Below are positions 51,440 through 61,119 of a stretch of DNA of 64,000 nt, one piece after another. The stretch covers positions 496,001 to 560,000 of the forward strand of contig NZ_JAFCLU010000001.1 of assembly GCF_018130385.1 (NCBI RefSeq). The letters run 5' to 3'. The number at the start of each line of letters is the position of its first letter. Position 1 is the first letter of the stretch. Under the pieces are notes generated by a model that searched no databases, was not told where the DNA came from, and saw nothing but the letters and a program-made list of their open reading frames with translations. The DNA is from Bradyrhizobium sp. AUGA SZCCT0283. GTDB lineage: Bacteria; Pseudomonadota; Alphaproteobacteria; Rhizobiales; Xanthobacteraceae. A program made the translations under genes and the position numbers.

Positions 51440-52468
51440 TTACCCCCGCCGCTTCGCATTGACCGCGATCGAGAGCAGCGTGCGCTGCGCGATCGCGGAC
51501 GCCAGCGAGGCCTGCTTGCGCATATCCAGCGCGGCGGTTCCGAGCTGATCGATGATCCCAGCCAGCCGCGCCACGCTGAAATTGCGCAGCGCGATTTCGA
51601 CGGCGCCCTTGCGCGAGAAATGCAGGCGCGGATATCCGCTTTCGAGCAGGGTCGAGACGGGCGTGCCTTCGGCCACCGCGAGCGCCGATTTGTGCAGCCA
51701 TGCCGCCTGGCGCTGCGCGGCGGAGATGATCACGCCGGGATAGGTGCCGGCGACCATCGCCTTGGCAAACTCGCTTTCGACCAGGTCCGGCTTGCCGGCA
51801 AAGGCGCCATCCACGATCGGGTCCAGCTTCAGCTCGGAGGCATCGGAGACGACGGTCATGACATCGTCGAGCGCGATCTCGCCCTTGCCGTGGGAATAGA
51901 GCGCCAGCTTGCGAAGCTCGTTGCGCGAGGCCTGGCGGTCGCCGCCGAGCAATGACATCAGCACGGCGCGCGCGTCAGCGGCGATCCGTAAATTGGAAGT
52001 CCGTAGTTCCTCGTCGATCAGCCTGGCAAGGTCGCGCTCGGTGTCGGGATAGCAGGCGATGGCGACCGCGGTCTTGGCGCGCTCGCAGGCCTTGCGCAGC
52101 GGCGACTCCGGCCGCAGCTCGCCGGCCTCGATCACGATGCGGCAGTCCTTCACGGCCGAATCGGCCAGCGTATCGACGCCGCTGGCAAAATTGCGGGAGC
52201 CGGCGCGCACGCGAATGGCGCGGCGTCCGCCGAACATCGGGATCGTCATGGCCTCGTCGACCAGCCGCGACGGTTCGGCCGACAGTTCGTCGCCGTCCAG
52301 CCGCACCAGCGAAAAGGGATCGTTGGGGTCGTCGACGGCGGAGGCGATCAGCGCGTCGGCGCGCTCGCGGACCAGGCCGGCATCCGGACCGTAAAGCAGG
52401 ATGATGGGGCGGCCGGCATCGGGCCGGGCGAGAAAAGCGTCGATGTCTTTTCCGCGGAGCGCGACCAA
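51440..52468 (-). CDS. holA: DNA polymerase III delta subunit HolA
   Basis: Clamp-loader subunit that opens the sliding clamp. The 342-residue protein has the AAA-like N-terminal part IILLYGPDAGLVRERADALI, FGGRRAIRVRAG, and SLLGGDRQASRNELRKLALYSHGKGEIALDDV, all typical of HolA. The start is a TTG (52468) five bases after the lptE stop, so it is translated together with lptE. Confidence 0.94.
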   Translation of the reverse strand: MVALRGKDIDAFLARPDAGRPIILLYGPDAGLVRERADALIASAVDDPNDPFSLVRLDGDELSAEPSRLVDEAMTIPMFGGRRAIRVRAGSRNFASGVDTLADSAVKDCRIVIEAGELRPESPLRKACERAKTAVAIACYPDTERDLARLIDEELRTSNLRIAADARAVLMSLLGGDRQASRNELRKLALYSHGKGEIALDDVMTVVSDASELKLDPIVDGAFAGKPDLVESEFAKAMVAGTYPGVIISAAQRQAAWLHKSALAVAEGTPVSTLLESGYPRLHFSRKGAVEIALRNFSVARLAGIIDQLGTAALDMRKQASLASAIAQRTLLSIAVNAKRRG

Positions 52469-52473
52469 CGGGA

Positions 52474-53025
52474 TCAGGTGCCGGCGTAGAAGAACGACGC
52501 CAGCCGGGTCTGGATGTTTTCCGCGATCTCGTTGGCGGCGCGATCCTCGGCGTCGCGGAAGGCGCGGGCGCGGGCGAAGCGCTGCAACTGGCCGGGAATG
52601 TCATAGGACACGCGGGAGAAGGTCGTGCCCGTCATGACCGACTTGTTGGTGGTAAGGTCGATCAGATTGTACTGCGCGTCGATGCCGTAGTTTTCACTCG
52701 ACGGCAGCGCGGTGGCGGGATCGAGCATCAGCGAGGAACGCGAGGTGGTAAAGCGCAGCACCAGCCGATGGGTCGGCGGCATGCCGGTGGCGTTGCCGTA
52801 GAGCTTGAACGCCAGCGCGTTGCGGATCTCCACCTGGATCCGAGCTTCCCGCGACGCGTTGGCCTTTTCAACCGGCGGGATTTCCACGCCCATCAGCTTT
52901 TCCCGCAGGCCGGGTTTGCCGTCATTACGTTCGGCATACATCGGCTGGAAACAGCCGGCCGTGAGCGCCGCCAGAGCGGCGACGGCGATGAGCCGAACGG
53001 CGATCCGGGTCCTAGCCAACGACAT
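52474..53025 (-). CDS. lptE: LPS-assembly lipoprotein LptE
   Basis: Partner of LptD in the outer-membrane LPS translocon. The 183-residue precursor has a signal sequence with lipobox LTAGC, Cys25, followed by FQPMYAERN. The mature part has the LptE pattern of short beta segments and a helix, with [17 protein letters not shown] and [24 protein letters not shown]. The start overlaps the leuS end by 14 bases. leuS-lptE-holA is the common alphaproteobacterial order. Confidence 0.92.
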   Translation of the reverse strand: MSLARTRIAVRLIAVAALAALTAGCFQPMYAERNDGKPGLREKLMGVEIPPVEKANASREARIQVEIRNALAFKLYGNATGMPPTHRLVLRFTTSRSSLMLDPATALPSSENYGIDAQYNLIDLTTNKSVMTGTTFSRVSYDIPGQLQRFARARAFRDAEDRAANEIAENIQTRLASFFYAGT

Positions 53026-55636
53026 TCACGATCCTCATGGGAACTACGATTACCTTGCGGACGGCCTTGCCGCCGAGAGCGAGTTTTACCGCATCGAGCG
53101 CCAAAACGGCAGCCTCAATTTCCGGATTTTGGGCGACCCGTGGCACGGTAACATCACCCCGCTTCTTGCCGTTGACCTGGACCACCAGCGTCACGGTGTC
53201 TTCAACCAGCAAATCGCGTTCGATTTGGGGCCAGTTAGCCTCCGAGATCAGCCCGGACTGCCCCAGGACCTGCCAGCACTCCTCGGCCAGATGCGGCATC
53301 ATCGGCGCGAAAAGCTGAACCAGGATGATTGCGGCTTCCCGAACCGCCCAGGCGGTGTCCGCGGCCGGCTCGCCGTCCTTCCCCAATACCTCGGCCAGCG
53401 CGTTGGCGAATTCGCGAATATGCGCGAGGCAGACGTTGAAATGCAGCCGTTCGATCCCGGACGACACCTTGTCCAGCGCGCCATGGGCGGCCTTGCGCAG
53501 GTCGAGCGCGTCCGCGCCGAACGCGGCCGGCCGGCCGGCCGGAGCCAACTTGGCGATCTCGGCTGATTCGTTCACTAGCCGCCACAGCCGCTGAACGAAG
53601 CGCGAGGCGCCCTGCACCCGCTCGTCGCTCCAGATCACGTCGCGGTCGGGTGGCGAATCCGACAGCATGAACCAGCGCGCGACGTCGGCGCCATAGGTCG
53701 CGATGATGTCGTCGGGATCGACAGTGTTCTTCTTCGACTTCGACATCTTCTCGATCGGGCCGACGGTGATGTCTTCGCCGGTTTCAAGGAGGACGGCACG
53801 CTTGCCGTTGCCGCCGGCTTCGATCTTCACTTCGGCCGGCGTGACGTAGGATCCATCCGCCTTCTGATAGGTCTCGTGCACCACCATGCCCTGCGTGAAC
53901 ATGCCGGCGAACGGTTCGTCCATGCCGATATGGCCGGTGGCCTTCATCGCGCGGGTGAAGAAGCGGCTGTAGAGCAGATGCAGGATCGCGTGCTCGACGC
54001 CGCCGATGTACTGGTCGACCGGCATCATCCGGTTGGCCACCTCGGGCGTGGTCGGCGCCTTCTCGTTCCAGGGATCGGTAAAGCGCGCAAAGTACCAGGA
54101 CGAATCCACGAAGGTGTCCATGGTGTCGGTTTCACGTTGCGCCTTGCCGCCGCATTTCGGGCAGGTGACGTGCTTCCAGGTCGGGTGATGGTCGAGCGCG
54201 TTGCCGGGTCTGTCGAAGGTCGCGTCCTCCGGCAGCGTCACCGGCAGATCGGCGTCGGGCACCGGCACCACGTCGCATTTCGGGCAGTGGATCACCGGGA
54301 TCGGACAGCCCCAGTAGCGCTGCCGTGAAATGCCCCAGTCGCGCAGGCGGAAGTTCACCTGCCGCTCGCCGACGGGCGCATTGCCGCGCATTTCCTTTTC
54401 CAGCCGTTTCGCGATCTCTTCCTTGGCCTGCTCGATGGTCATGCCATCGAGGAAGCGGGAGTTGATCATGCGGCCGTCGCCGTCATAGGCGGTGTCGGTA
54501 ATGACGAACGTCGTCGGGTCCTGGCCCTCGGGGCAGACCACCGGGACGTTGCCGAGATGGTATTTGTTGACGAAATCGAGGTCGCGCTGGTCGTGCGCCG
54601 GGCAGCCGAAGATGGCGCCGGTGCCGTATTCCATCAGCACGAAGTTTGCGACATAGACCGGCAGCTTCCAGTTCGGGTCGAAGGGGTGGACGGCCTTGAT
54701 GCCGGTGTCAAAACCCTGCTTCTCGGCGGTGTCGATGATTTCCTGCGCGGTGCCGATCTTCTTCACGTCCGCAATGAATTCGGCGAGCTTCGGGTTCTTC
54801 GCGGCCGCAGCTATCGCCAGCGGATGGTCGGCCGCGATCGCCATGAATTTGGCGCCGAACAGCGTGTCGGGCCGCGTCGTGAAAATCTTCAGCTCGCTCT
54901 CGCCGGCCGGCGTGGTGGCCGGGTCCAGCGCGAAGCGGATCAGCAAGCCTTCCGAACGGCCGATCCAGTTGCGCTGCATCAGCCGCACCTTGTCCGGCCA
55001 GCGATCCAACCCGTCCAGTGCTTCCAGCAGTTCCTGCGAGTATTTTGTGATCTTGAAGACCCACTGGCTCATCTCGCGCTGCTCGACGACAGCGCCGGAG
55101 CGCCAGCCACGGCCGTCGATCACCTGCTCGTTGGCGAGCACGGTCATGTCGACGGGGTCCCAGTTCAGTTTACGCTTCTCGCGTTCGGCCAGCCCCGCGC
55201 GCAGCATGTCCAAAAACATCTTCTGCTGATGCTTGTAGTAGCTGGGGTCGCAGGTCGCGAACTCGCGTGACCAGTCCAGCGACAGCCCGATCGACCGCAG
55301 CTGCTTCTTCATCGCGGCGATGTTGTCGTAGGTCCAGGCCTTCGGCGCGACCTTGCGCTCAATCGCGGCATTCTCGGCCGGCAGCCCGAACGCGTCCCAG
55401 CCCATCGGGTGCAGCACGTTGAACCCCTTGGCGCGCATGAACCGCGCCAGCACGTCGCCCAGGGTGTAATTGCGGACGTGCCCGATATGGATGCGCCCGG
55501 ACGGGTAGGGGAACATCTCGAGCACGTAATATTTCGGCCGCGGGTCGTCGTTTTTCGAGGCGAATATCGCCTTTTCGTCCCACTGGCGTTGCCAGCGCGG
55601 CTCGGAATCACGGGCGTTGTAACGTTCGGAGGTCAT
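53012..55636 (-). CDS. leuS: Leucyl-tRNA synthetase LeuS
   Basis: Class I synthetase of 874 residues. Motifs are the HIGH signature in [19 protein letters not shown], the editing domain region with [15 protein letters not shown], the zinc-like [25 protein letters not shown], and MSKS in [14 protein letters not shown]. The C-terminal domain ends [11 protein letters not shown]. It begins the leuS-lptE-holA set on the minus strand. Confidence 0.98.
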   Translation of the reverse strand: MTSERYNARDSEPRWQRQWDEKAIFASKNDDPRPKYYVLEMFPYPSGRIHIGHVRNYTLGDVLARFMRAKGFNVLHPMGWDAFGLPAENAAIERKVAPKAWTYDNIAAMKKQLRSIGLSLDWSREFATCDPSYYKHQQKMFLDMLRAGLAEREKRKLNWDPVDMTVLANEQVIDGRGWRSGAVVEQREMSQWVFKITKYSQELLEALDGLDRWPDKVRLMQRNWIGRSEGLLIRFALDPATTPAGESELKIFTTRPDTLFGAKFMAIAADHPLAIAAAAKNPKLAEFIADVKKIGTAQEIIDTAEKQGFDTGIKAVHPFDPNWKLPVYVANFVLMEYGTGAIFGCPAHDQRDLDFVNKYHLGNVPVVCPEGQDPTTFVITDTAYDGDGRMINSRFLDGMTIEQAKEEIAKRLEKEMRGNAPVGERQVNFRLRDWGISRQRYWGCPIPVIHCPKCDVVPVPDADLPVTLPEDATFDRPGNALDHHPTWKHVTCPKCGGKAQRETDTMDTFVDSSWYFARFTDPWNEKAPTTPEVANRMMPVDQYIGGVEHAILHLLYSRFFTRAMKATGHIGMDEPFAGMFTQGMVVHETYQKADGSYVTPAEVKIEAGGNGKRAVLLETGEDITVGPIEKMSKSKKNTVDPDDIIATYGADVARWFMLSDSPPDRDVIWSDERVQGASRFVQRLWRLVNESAEIAKLAPAGRPAAFGADALDLRKAAHGALDKVSSGIERLHFNVCLAHIREFANALAEVLGKDGEPAADTAWAVREAAIILVQLFAPMMPHLAEECWQVLGQSGLISEANWPQIERDLLVEDTVTLVVQVNGKKRGDVTVPRVAQNPEIEAAVLALDAVKLALGGKAVRKVIVVPMRIVNVVG

Positions 55637-55766
55637 GAAATCGCAGGGCTTTTTGTGGATTCGGGTCCCGTCCAGAGGACGGCGGACTAGGCCACAAAAG
55701 CGGCTGCGGGGTCAACGGGTTGGGGAGGTAAGAACGGCCATTTGACCGGAGGCGCGGAGCGTCCGC

Positions 55767-57458
55767 TCACCCCGCCATCGCCATGCCGGCCTCGTCGACC
55801 AGCTTGGCAAAGCCGTGCTCGACGACGGTGTTGCGGCCGCGGTGTTTGGCGGCGTAGAGGGCGGCATCCGCGGCCTCGATCAGCTCGCCGGGGGTTTGGG
55901 CGTCGCTCGGAAGCGTTGCGGCCACGCCGACACTGACGGTGACGGTGCGGTGGCTGGAGGTGATGTGCGGCAGGCCGAGGTCTTGCACGGTCGCGCGCAC
56001 GGTTTCACCGATCTCGAGCGCTCTCTGCGGGCTCGTGTTCGGCAGCAGGAGGCAGAATTCCTCGCCGCCATAGCGCCCGGCAAAGCCCAGCGTGTCGCCG
56101 GCAATGCCGGCCAGCGCTTCGCCGATCCGGGTGAGGCAGGCGTCGCCCTCCGGGTGGCCATAGGTGTCGTTGTAAAGCTTGAAGTGGTCGACATCGATCA
56201 TCAATAGCGACAGCTCGCAATGATACTGCTGCGCCTTCATCCATTCGAAATCGAGCCGGCTCTGGAAGCCGCGGCGGTTGGCGAGGCCCGACAGCATGTC
56301 GATCGAGGCCATCACGGTGAGCCGGTCATTGGTGGCGACCAGTTCGCGCTCGCGCTGGCTGAGTTGCGCGGCCATCGCGTTGAAGGCGCGGGCCAGCGGC
56401 ATGAATTCCAACGGCAGCCGGCTGCGCGCGACGCGGGCCGACCAGTCGCCTTCGCCGAACCGCTTGGCCATGCCGGTCATGAGCTCGATCGGATTGATGA
56501 TGAGCTTCTCCGCCCCGATCAGCGCGCCGAGCAGCACGAACAGGCAGACGAATCCCAATTGCAGATAGGCGGTGCGGATCTCGCGATTGATTGCGGCCGT
56601 CACCTTGGCCTCCTCGACGCTGACGACCAGGCGCGATTGCGTTCCGGGAATGCGCGCGAAACTGATGGCGCGCTTGGAGCCGTCGTTAGCGGTAAAGGAA
56701 AGCGAGCCCGTATCGGAGTTGGAGCTGAGCGCCTTGTAGGTGATGGCCGACAGCAGCGGCACGTTGTCGAGCGGCCGGCCGATCATGCTGGCCTGGTCGG
56801 GCGGTGCCGCCAGCACGACGCCGGTGCTGTCGATCAACAGAGCTGAAATGCCCGGCCGTCCGCCGAGATTGGCCATGATCTTCGACAGCCAGTCGAGATT
56901 GATGCCGGCGACCGCTACCGAATCTTCCTCCGGATTGATCGCGGAGACCGGGTAGGCCGCCATCATCATCGGCCGGTTGTTGGTCTTGCCGAACAGATAG
57001 TCGCTGAAAACGAAATCGAGGGTTTCCTGCGCCTTCCTGAAGTAGTCGCGATCGCCGATGTTGAGGCCGACCTGAACGTTCAGCGTGGAACACTGCACCA
57101 CGCCTTCCTTGCTCACGAGCATGATGCTGCGGATCCAGGGCAGGTTGGCGGGCAGGCTGGCGCGCAGGATCTCGCAACTGCGCCCGATGCCGCTGGAGGC
57201 GCGGATATAGGCGGCGGATTTCAGCATCGTCTCGACGGAGGAGATCACCTCGCGCTGGGTCTCGGCGCTGTGGTGGGTGATATTGGCGTACTCTTCCGAA
57301 GCTATCGCGATCTGCTTGGCGCGCGTGTCTTCGAGCGAGCGGACGCGCTCCAGCATCAAGGGCGCCACCAGCATCACGGCCAGCATCGCAAGCCGCGCCC
57401 GGATTCCCAGAAGCTTCTTGAGTTTGACCCGATTGCGGTTGAAAGTAACGCCAGCCAT
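55767..57458 (-). CDS. Membrane diguanylate cyclase with Cache-like sensor, HAMP and GGDEF domains
   Basis: Makes cyclic di-GMP. The 563-residue protein has a first membrane segment near residues 20-40, a periplasmic Cache/PDC-like sensor (about 45-285, with TLNVQVGLNIGDRDYFRKAQ), a second span LGFVCLFVLLGALIGAEKLI, a HAMP region (NPIELMTGMAKRFGEGDW) and a C-terminal cyclase with active site GGEEF at 464-468. The position upstream of GGEEF lacks the RxxD inhibitory site. It is divergent from the yggS-type gene. Confidence 0.93.
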   Translation of the reverse strand: MAGVTFNRNRVKLKKLLGIRARLAMLAVMLVAPLMLERVRSLEDTRAKQIAIASEEYANITHHSAETQREVISSVETMLKSAAYIRASSGIGRSCEILRASLPANLPWIRSIMLVSKEGVVQCSTLNVQVGLNIGDRDYFRKAQETLDFVFSDYLFGKTNNRPMMMAAYPVSAINPEEDSVAVAGINLDWLSKIMANLGGRPGISALLIDSTGVVLAAPPDQASMIGRPLDNVPLLSAITYKALSSNSDTGSLSFTANDGSKRAISFARIPGTQSRLVVSVEEAKVTAAINREIRTAYLQLGFVCLFVLLGALIGAEKLIINPIELMTGMAKRFGEGDWSARVARSRLPLEFMPLARAFNAMAAQLSQRERELVATNDRLTVMASIDMLSGLANRRGFQSRLDFEWMKAQQYHCELSLLMIDVDHFKLYNDTYGHPEGDACLTRIGEALAGIAGDTLGFAGRYGGEEFCLLLPNTSPQRALEIGETVRATVQDLGLPHITSSHRTVTVSVGVAATLPSDAQTPGELIEAADAALYAAKHRGRNTVVEHGFAKLVDEAGMAMAG

Positions 57459-57573
57459 CCTGCCCCCCTGCCGGAAGGTAGAGCGAAGGTTTCAAAAAGC
57501 CTTTCCCGAACTTGGTAAAATTAGAGGAAATGCCGTAAAATTTCCGGCCGGAATCCAGCATGATGCGAGAGAG

Positions 57574-58251
57574 ATGGCGACGCCGCTAACCAAGTCTTTA
57601 CCAAGCGGTCTGGCTCAGGTGGAGCAGGACATCGCGCGCGCGTGCAAGGAAGCGCGCCGCGAGCGCGCGTCGGTGACGCTGATCGCGGTGTCGAAGACGT
57701 TCGACGCCGCGGCCATTTCGCCTGTCATCGATGCCGGGCAGCGCGTGTTCGGCGAAAATCGCGTGCAGGAAGCCAAGGCGAAGTGGCCGGCGCTGGTGTC
57801 GGCCTGTCCCGGGATTACGTTGCATCTGATCGGACCGCTGCAATCCAACAAGGCAAAGGAGGCCGTGGCGCTGTTCGACGCTATCCATTCGGTTGACCGT
57901 CCCAGCATTTGCGAAGCGTTAGCCAAGGAAATCAATTCCCAGAACAAACGGCCGGAATTGTTCGTTCAACTCAATACCGGCGAGGAGCCGCAGAAGGCCG
58001 GTGTCGCGCCCGGCGAGGCCGACGCCTTCATCGCGAGCTGCCGCGACAAATACGGCCTGGTCATTTCCGGCCTGATGTGCATCCCGCCGGTCAACGAGGC
58101 GCCGGCGCCGCATTTCGCGTTGACGGCCAAGATCGCCGCGCGCAACGGGCTGAAAAACCTGTCGATGGGCATGAGCGCCGATTTCGCGGTGGCGATCCAG
58201 CTCGGCGCCACGCATGTGCGCGTGGGGTCGGCGATTTTCGGACACCGCTGA
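57574..58251 (+). CDS. YggS/PROSC family pyridoxal-phosphate homeostasis protein
   Basis: A 225-residue PLP-binding single-domain TIM-barrel protein. The PLP lysine is expected in LIAVSKTFDAAAI, and further family segments are FGENRVQEAKAKWP, LHLIGPLQSNKAKEAVALF, IHSVDRPSICEAL and NLSMGMSADFAVAIQLGATHVRVGSAIFG. The ATG at 57574 is used; the open frame extends about 300 bases upstream into the divergent cyclase gene without related content. Confidence 0.95.
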   Translation: MATPLTKSLPSGLAQVEQDIARACKEARRERASVTLIAVSKTFDAAAISPVIDAGQRVFGENRVQEAKAKWPALVSACPGITLHLIGPLQSNKAKEAVALFDAIHSVDRPSICEALAKEINSQNKRPELFVQLNTGEEPQKAGVAPGEADAFIASCRDKYGLVISGLMCIPPVNEAPAPHFALTAKIAARNGLKNLSMGMSADFAVAIQLGATHVRVGSAIFGHR

Positions 58252-58264
58252 ACGCGCGCTTCAC

Positions 58265-58289
58265 TCGCTTCGCCTCGCTCGCAATGACG
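58265..58289. repeat. Fragment of dispersed repeat family A
   Basis: CGCTTCGCCTCGCTCGCAAT followed by GACG matches the right end of the two full copies near 48.6 and 51.4 kb. The left end is missing. It starts about 13 bases after the yggS-type stop, and the hydratase gene ends at 58300. Confidence 0.7.
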
Positions 58290-58299
58290 GGGGGAGAAT

Positions 58300-59085
58300 C
58301 TACTTGAACCCGACCGACACTTTTCCGAGCGAACCGAAATCGGCGGTGCACAAATCACCCGATTGAATCGGCAGCGGTGCGTGGCAGGTGCCGGTCGTGA
58401 CGACACGGCCGGCCTTCAGCGTCACGCCCAGCTGGCGCAGCTCATTGGCGAGCCAGGTCAGTGCGATCCGGGGATCGCCGAGCACGTTCTTGCCGTGACC
58501 GGTGAATTGCTGGCCGCGCATCGTAATGACGGGCCGTTCCTCGATGAGGTTCATCGAACGCCAGTCAGCGGTTGCGGCAGGCCCCAACACGAACAGATGC
58601 GCGCAGGCGTTGTCGGCAATGATCTGCGCGGCGCCGGCGCTGACGAAATCGGCAAACCGCGAATCCGGAATCTCGATGGCCGGATGCAGCGTATCGACGG
58701 CATCGAGCACCTGCTGCATCGTATAGGGCGTGGTGCGCGCCGGCAGATCGACGCGCATGCGAAAGGCGAATTCCGGTTCGGCGACGCGCATTTCGTTGCC
58801 CGCCATCGAAGCCGTTCCGCCGTCGGGGATTACGGTCTCGGCAAGGATGCGCCCGGCCATCGGGCCGTCGACGTTGATGTGCTTTTGGCCGGCCTCGCTG
58901 GTGGCCGCGATCTTCCAGCCGAACAAACTATCGGACGAATATTTTTCGATTTGCGCCTGGATCGCATAGGCCTCGATGCGGTCGCGCGGCCGCAGCTGAT
59001 CGTCGAGGTCGGAGAATTTGGTGCCGGCGCGCCAGTGGTCGTGCAGCGTCTTTGATGCGGCTGCTATCGCGTTCTTGTCGAGCAT
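58300..59085 (-). CDS. 2-keto-4-pentenoate hydratase family protein
   Basis: A 261-residue member of the fumarylacetoacetate-hydrolase-like hydratase family. It shows LRPRDRIEAYAIQAQIEKYSSDSLFGWKIAATS, PEFAFRMRVDLPAR with conserved acidic residues for metal binding, HPAIEIPDSRFADF, and the C-terminal LTWLANELRQLGVTLKAGRVVTTGTCHAP. Such enzymes work in meta-cleavage pathways for aromatic compounds, but no other pathway genes are nearby, so the substrate is unknown. The L,D-transpeptidase gene lies 13 bases upstream on the same strand. Confidence 0.88.
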   Translation of the reverse strand: MLDKNAIAAASKTLHDHWRAGTKFSDLDDQLRPRDRIEAYAIQAQIEKYSSDSLFGWKIAATSEAGQKHINVDGPMAGRILAETVIPDGGTASMAGNEMRVAEPEFAFRMRVDLPARTTPYTMQQVLDAVDTLHPAIEIPDSRFADFVSAGAAQIIADNACAHLFVLGPAATADWRSMNLIEERPVITMRGQQFTGHGKNVLGDPRIALTWLANELRQLGVTLKAGRVVTTGTCHAPLPIQSGDLCTADFGSLGKVSVGFK

Positions 59086-59098
59086 GTTTGATCCCCCA

Positions 59099-59668
59099 TC
59101 AGCCGATCGTGATTTTCGTCTGCGGGCCCATTCGCCGCAACAGCCGCAGCATGGCGGATTTCGTCATTGAAACGCATCCGGCGGTTGGCGAGAAATTGGA
59201 GCGCGCCAGATGCAGGAACACGGCGCTGCCGCGGCCGGCAATTCGTGGGCGGGCGTTGTGATCGATCTCGACGATGAAATCGTAGAGGTGGTCCTCGCGG
59301 GTCAACCGGTCGCCGGGCTGGTCGCGGACCAGGCGGATCGGCTGATTGTAGTGGCGGTCCCGCGGGTCCTCGCACCAGGCGTCTTCGGGCCGGATCGGCC
59401 GGACCGGCAGATAGGTGCGCGGTCGAGGATAGCGGTCGGCGCGCCACCACAATTGCAGCGGACGATACGTGCCCCTCGGGGTGCCGCCGTCGCCCTCCCG
59501 TTTGTTGGCGAGGATGCCGCCGCGACCAAGTGCCACCGGTACGGTCCAGCCGTCCGCCGTCAGCCAGCCACGGCGCGGGTCGCCGGCAGCCCTGTGAACC
59601 CGAATTGCCGCAAACGGCCGATCACGCGCAGCTGTCTTATAAGTGATTGAAATGGCGTTGCTTTCCAT
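59099..59668 (-). CDS. L,D-transpeptidase (YkuD-type) family protein
   Basis: A 189-residue protein whose C-terminal half carries the YkuD pattern: AVFLHLARSNFSPTAGCVSM, with the conserved His and the probable nucleophile Cys in TAGCV, a variant of the usual SHGC. ANKREGDGGTPRGTYRP upstream is also typical of the family. No signal peptide is visible, so export is uncertain. It is 13 bases before the hydratase gene and divergent from the response regulator. Confidence 0.88.
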   Translation of the reverse strand: MESNAISITYKTAARDRPFAAIRVHRAAGDPRRGWLTADGWTVPVALGRGGILANKREGDGGTPRGTYRPLQLWWRADRYPRPRTYLPVRPIRPEDAWCEDPRDRHYNQPIRLVRDQPGDRLTREDHLYDFIVEIDHNARPRIAGRGSAVFLHLARSNFSPTAGCVSMTKSAMLRLLRRMGPQTKITIG

Positions 59669-59789
59669 GCCAATGCCCGAATCCTGGGGTTGCCTGTCCG
59701 GCCATAACTGCCCTATTTGACGCCATTACAGGACATTCATCCAAACGCGGCTCAAATTTGGGATAGACTTCGGTTCGGCTTGTGAATCT

Positions 59790-59804
59790 GTAACAATTTC
59801 TTAC
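59790..59804. promoter_or_regulatory. Possible regulator site (GTAA-N7-TTAC)
   Basis: An interrupted palindrome GTAACAATTTCTTAC in the gap between the divergent L,D-transpeptidase and OmpR-type regulator genes. It stands in an otherwise AT-leaning stretch and may be a regulator or autoregulator binding site. Motif evidence only. Confidence 0.3.
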
Positions 59805-59937
59805 CTCAATGCGAATCAGTGCCTGACGACCCGGCTTGCTAGCGAAGTTTGCCAGCGAATCAGATTGTCATCGACCAAGACCCGGCTTGAGACGCTTCCC
59901 CCTGTGTCCGCCGCCTGCCTCAAGAGGATCGTATCCT

Positions 59938-60624
59938 ATGCCTAACGCCCGCAAGATCCTGATCGTGGATGACGACACCGATCTGCGCGACACGCTGGTC
60001 GAACAATTATCGCTTCACGAAGAGTTTGAAGCTTCCGCAGTCGATACCGGCGCCAAGGGCGTCAGCGCCGCCAAGGCCAACTCGCCCGATCTGGTGCTGA
60101 TGGATGTCGGCTTGCCGGATACCGACGGAAGGGAAGTCGTGCGCAGCCTCCGCAAGGGCGGCTTCAAGGCGCCGATCATCATGCTGACCGGCCACGACAC
60201 CGATTCGGATACCATTTTGGGGCTCGAATCAGGCGCCAATGATTACGTCGCAAAACCGTTCCGGTTCGCCGTCCTGCTCGCCCGGATCAGGGCGCAGCTC
60301 CGCCAGCATGAGGCCAGCGAGGACGCGGTGTTTTCCGTCGGCCCCTACAGCTTTAGGCCGGGCTCCAAGATGCTGACCGCCGCCAATGCCAGAAAAGTGC
60401 GGCTGACCGAGAAGGAAACCGCGATCCTGCGTTTCCTGTATCGGGCCGGCCAGTTGCCGGTGTCGCGGGAGACGCTGTTGCAGGAAGTCTGGGGCTACAA
60501 TTCGGGCGTTACCACGCACACGCTGGAAACCCATATCTACCGTCTCAGGCAGAAGATCGAGAAGGATGCGGCCAATCCGGAAATCCTGGTGACGGAAGCC
60601 GGTGGCTACAAGCTGGTGCCGTGA
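59938..60624 (+). CDS. OmpR/PhoB family response regulator
   Basis: A 228-residue two-domain regulator. Receiver domain: ILIVDDDTDLRD with the acidic pair, phosphoacceptor Asp in LVLMDVGLPDTDG, Thr in IIMLTGHDT and Lys in DYVAKPFRF. The C-terminal winged helix has RKVRLTEKETAILRFLYRAGQLPVSRETLLQEVWGYNSGVTTHTLETHIYRLRQKIE. The ATG at 59938 begins MPNARKILIV. No histidine kinase is adjacent; a cyclic-nucleotide-binding protein follows 51 bases downstream. Confidence 0.94.
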   Translation: MPNARKILIVDDDTDLRDTLVEQLSLHEEFEASAVDTGAKGVSAAKANSPDLVLMDVGLPDTDGREVVRSLRKGGFKAPIIMLTGHDTDSDTILGLESGANDYVAKPFRFAVLLARIRAQLRQHEASEDAVFSVGPYSFRPGSKMLTAANARKVRLTEKETAILRFLYRAGQLPVSRETLLQEVWGYNSGVTTHTLETHIYRLRQKIEKDAANPEILVTEAGGYKLVP

Positions 60625-60675
60625 TACGATTCGCAGCCACGATTCGTAATTTTTGCGCATCCCGGTCACAGGTCC

Positions 60676-61116
60676 ATGTCGATCGAAGATGATGTAGCCC
60701 TGCTTGAGCGGGTCCCGACATTGCGCCTGTTGGGAACGACCGCTCTGCGCATGCTGGCGATCGGCTCGGAGCAGCGCGATTTCTCGCCCGGCGATTATCT
60801 GTTCAACGCCGGTGACGATGCGGATGCCGGCTATATCGTCCAGCGCGGCGCGATCCGCGTCGAGGATGGCGGCGCCGAAGTCGTTGCGGGCCCCGGTGCC
60901 CTGATCGGCGAACTGGCGCTGATCGTTGCGATGAAGCGGCCGTCCAGCGCGGTCGCGCTTGATCATTCCTCGGTCATCCGGGTGGCGCGCAGCCTGTTTC
61001 AACGCGTGCTCGAAAGCGATCCCGGCGCCGCGCGCCGCCTGCGCGACGAACTCGCCACCCGCACCAGCCAGCTCGCCAGCGATATTTTGATGGCCGGCGC
61101 AAAGCTGAGTATCTGA
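60676..61116 (+). CDS. Stand-alone cyclic nucleotide-binding domain protein
   Basis: A 146-residue protein made of little more than one cNMP-binding domain: FSPGDYLFNAGDDADAGYIVQRGAIRV, then phosphate-binding cassette GELALIVAMKRPSSAVAL with the expected Glu and Arg. There is no DNA-binding domain as in Crp. It follows the response regulator on the same strand, so the two may work together, and is convergent with xthA with only three bases between them. Confidence 0.88.
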   Translation: MSIEDDVALLERVPTLRLLGTTALRMLAIGSEQRDFSPGDYLFNAGDDADAGYIVQRGAIRVEDGGAEVVAGPGALIGELALIVAMKRPSSAVALDHSSVIRVARSLFQRVLESDPGAARRLRDELATRTSQLASDILMAGAKLSI

Positions 61117-61119
61117 TCG

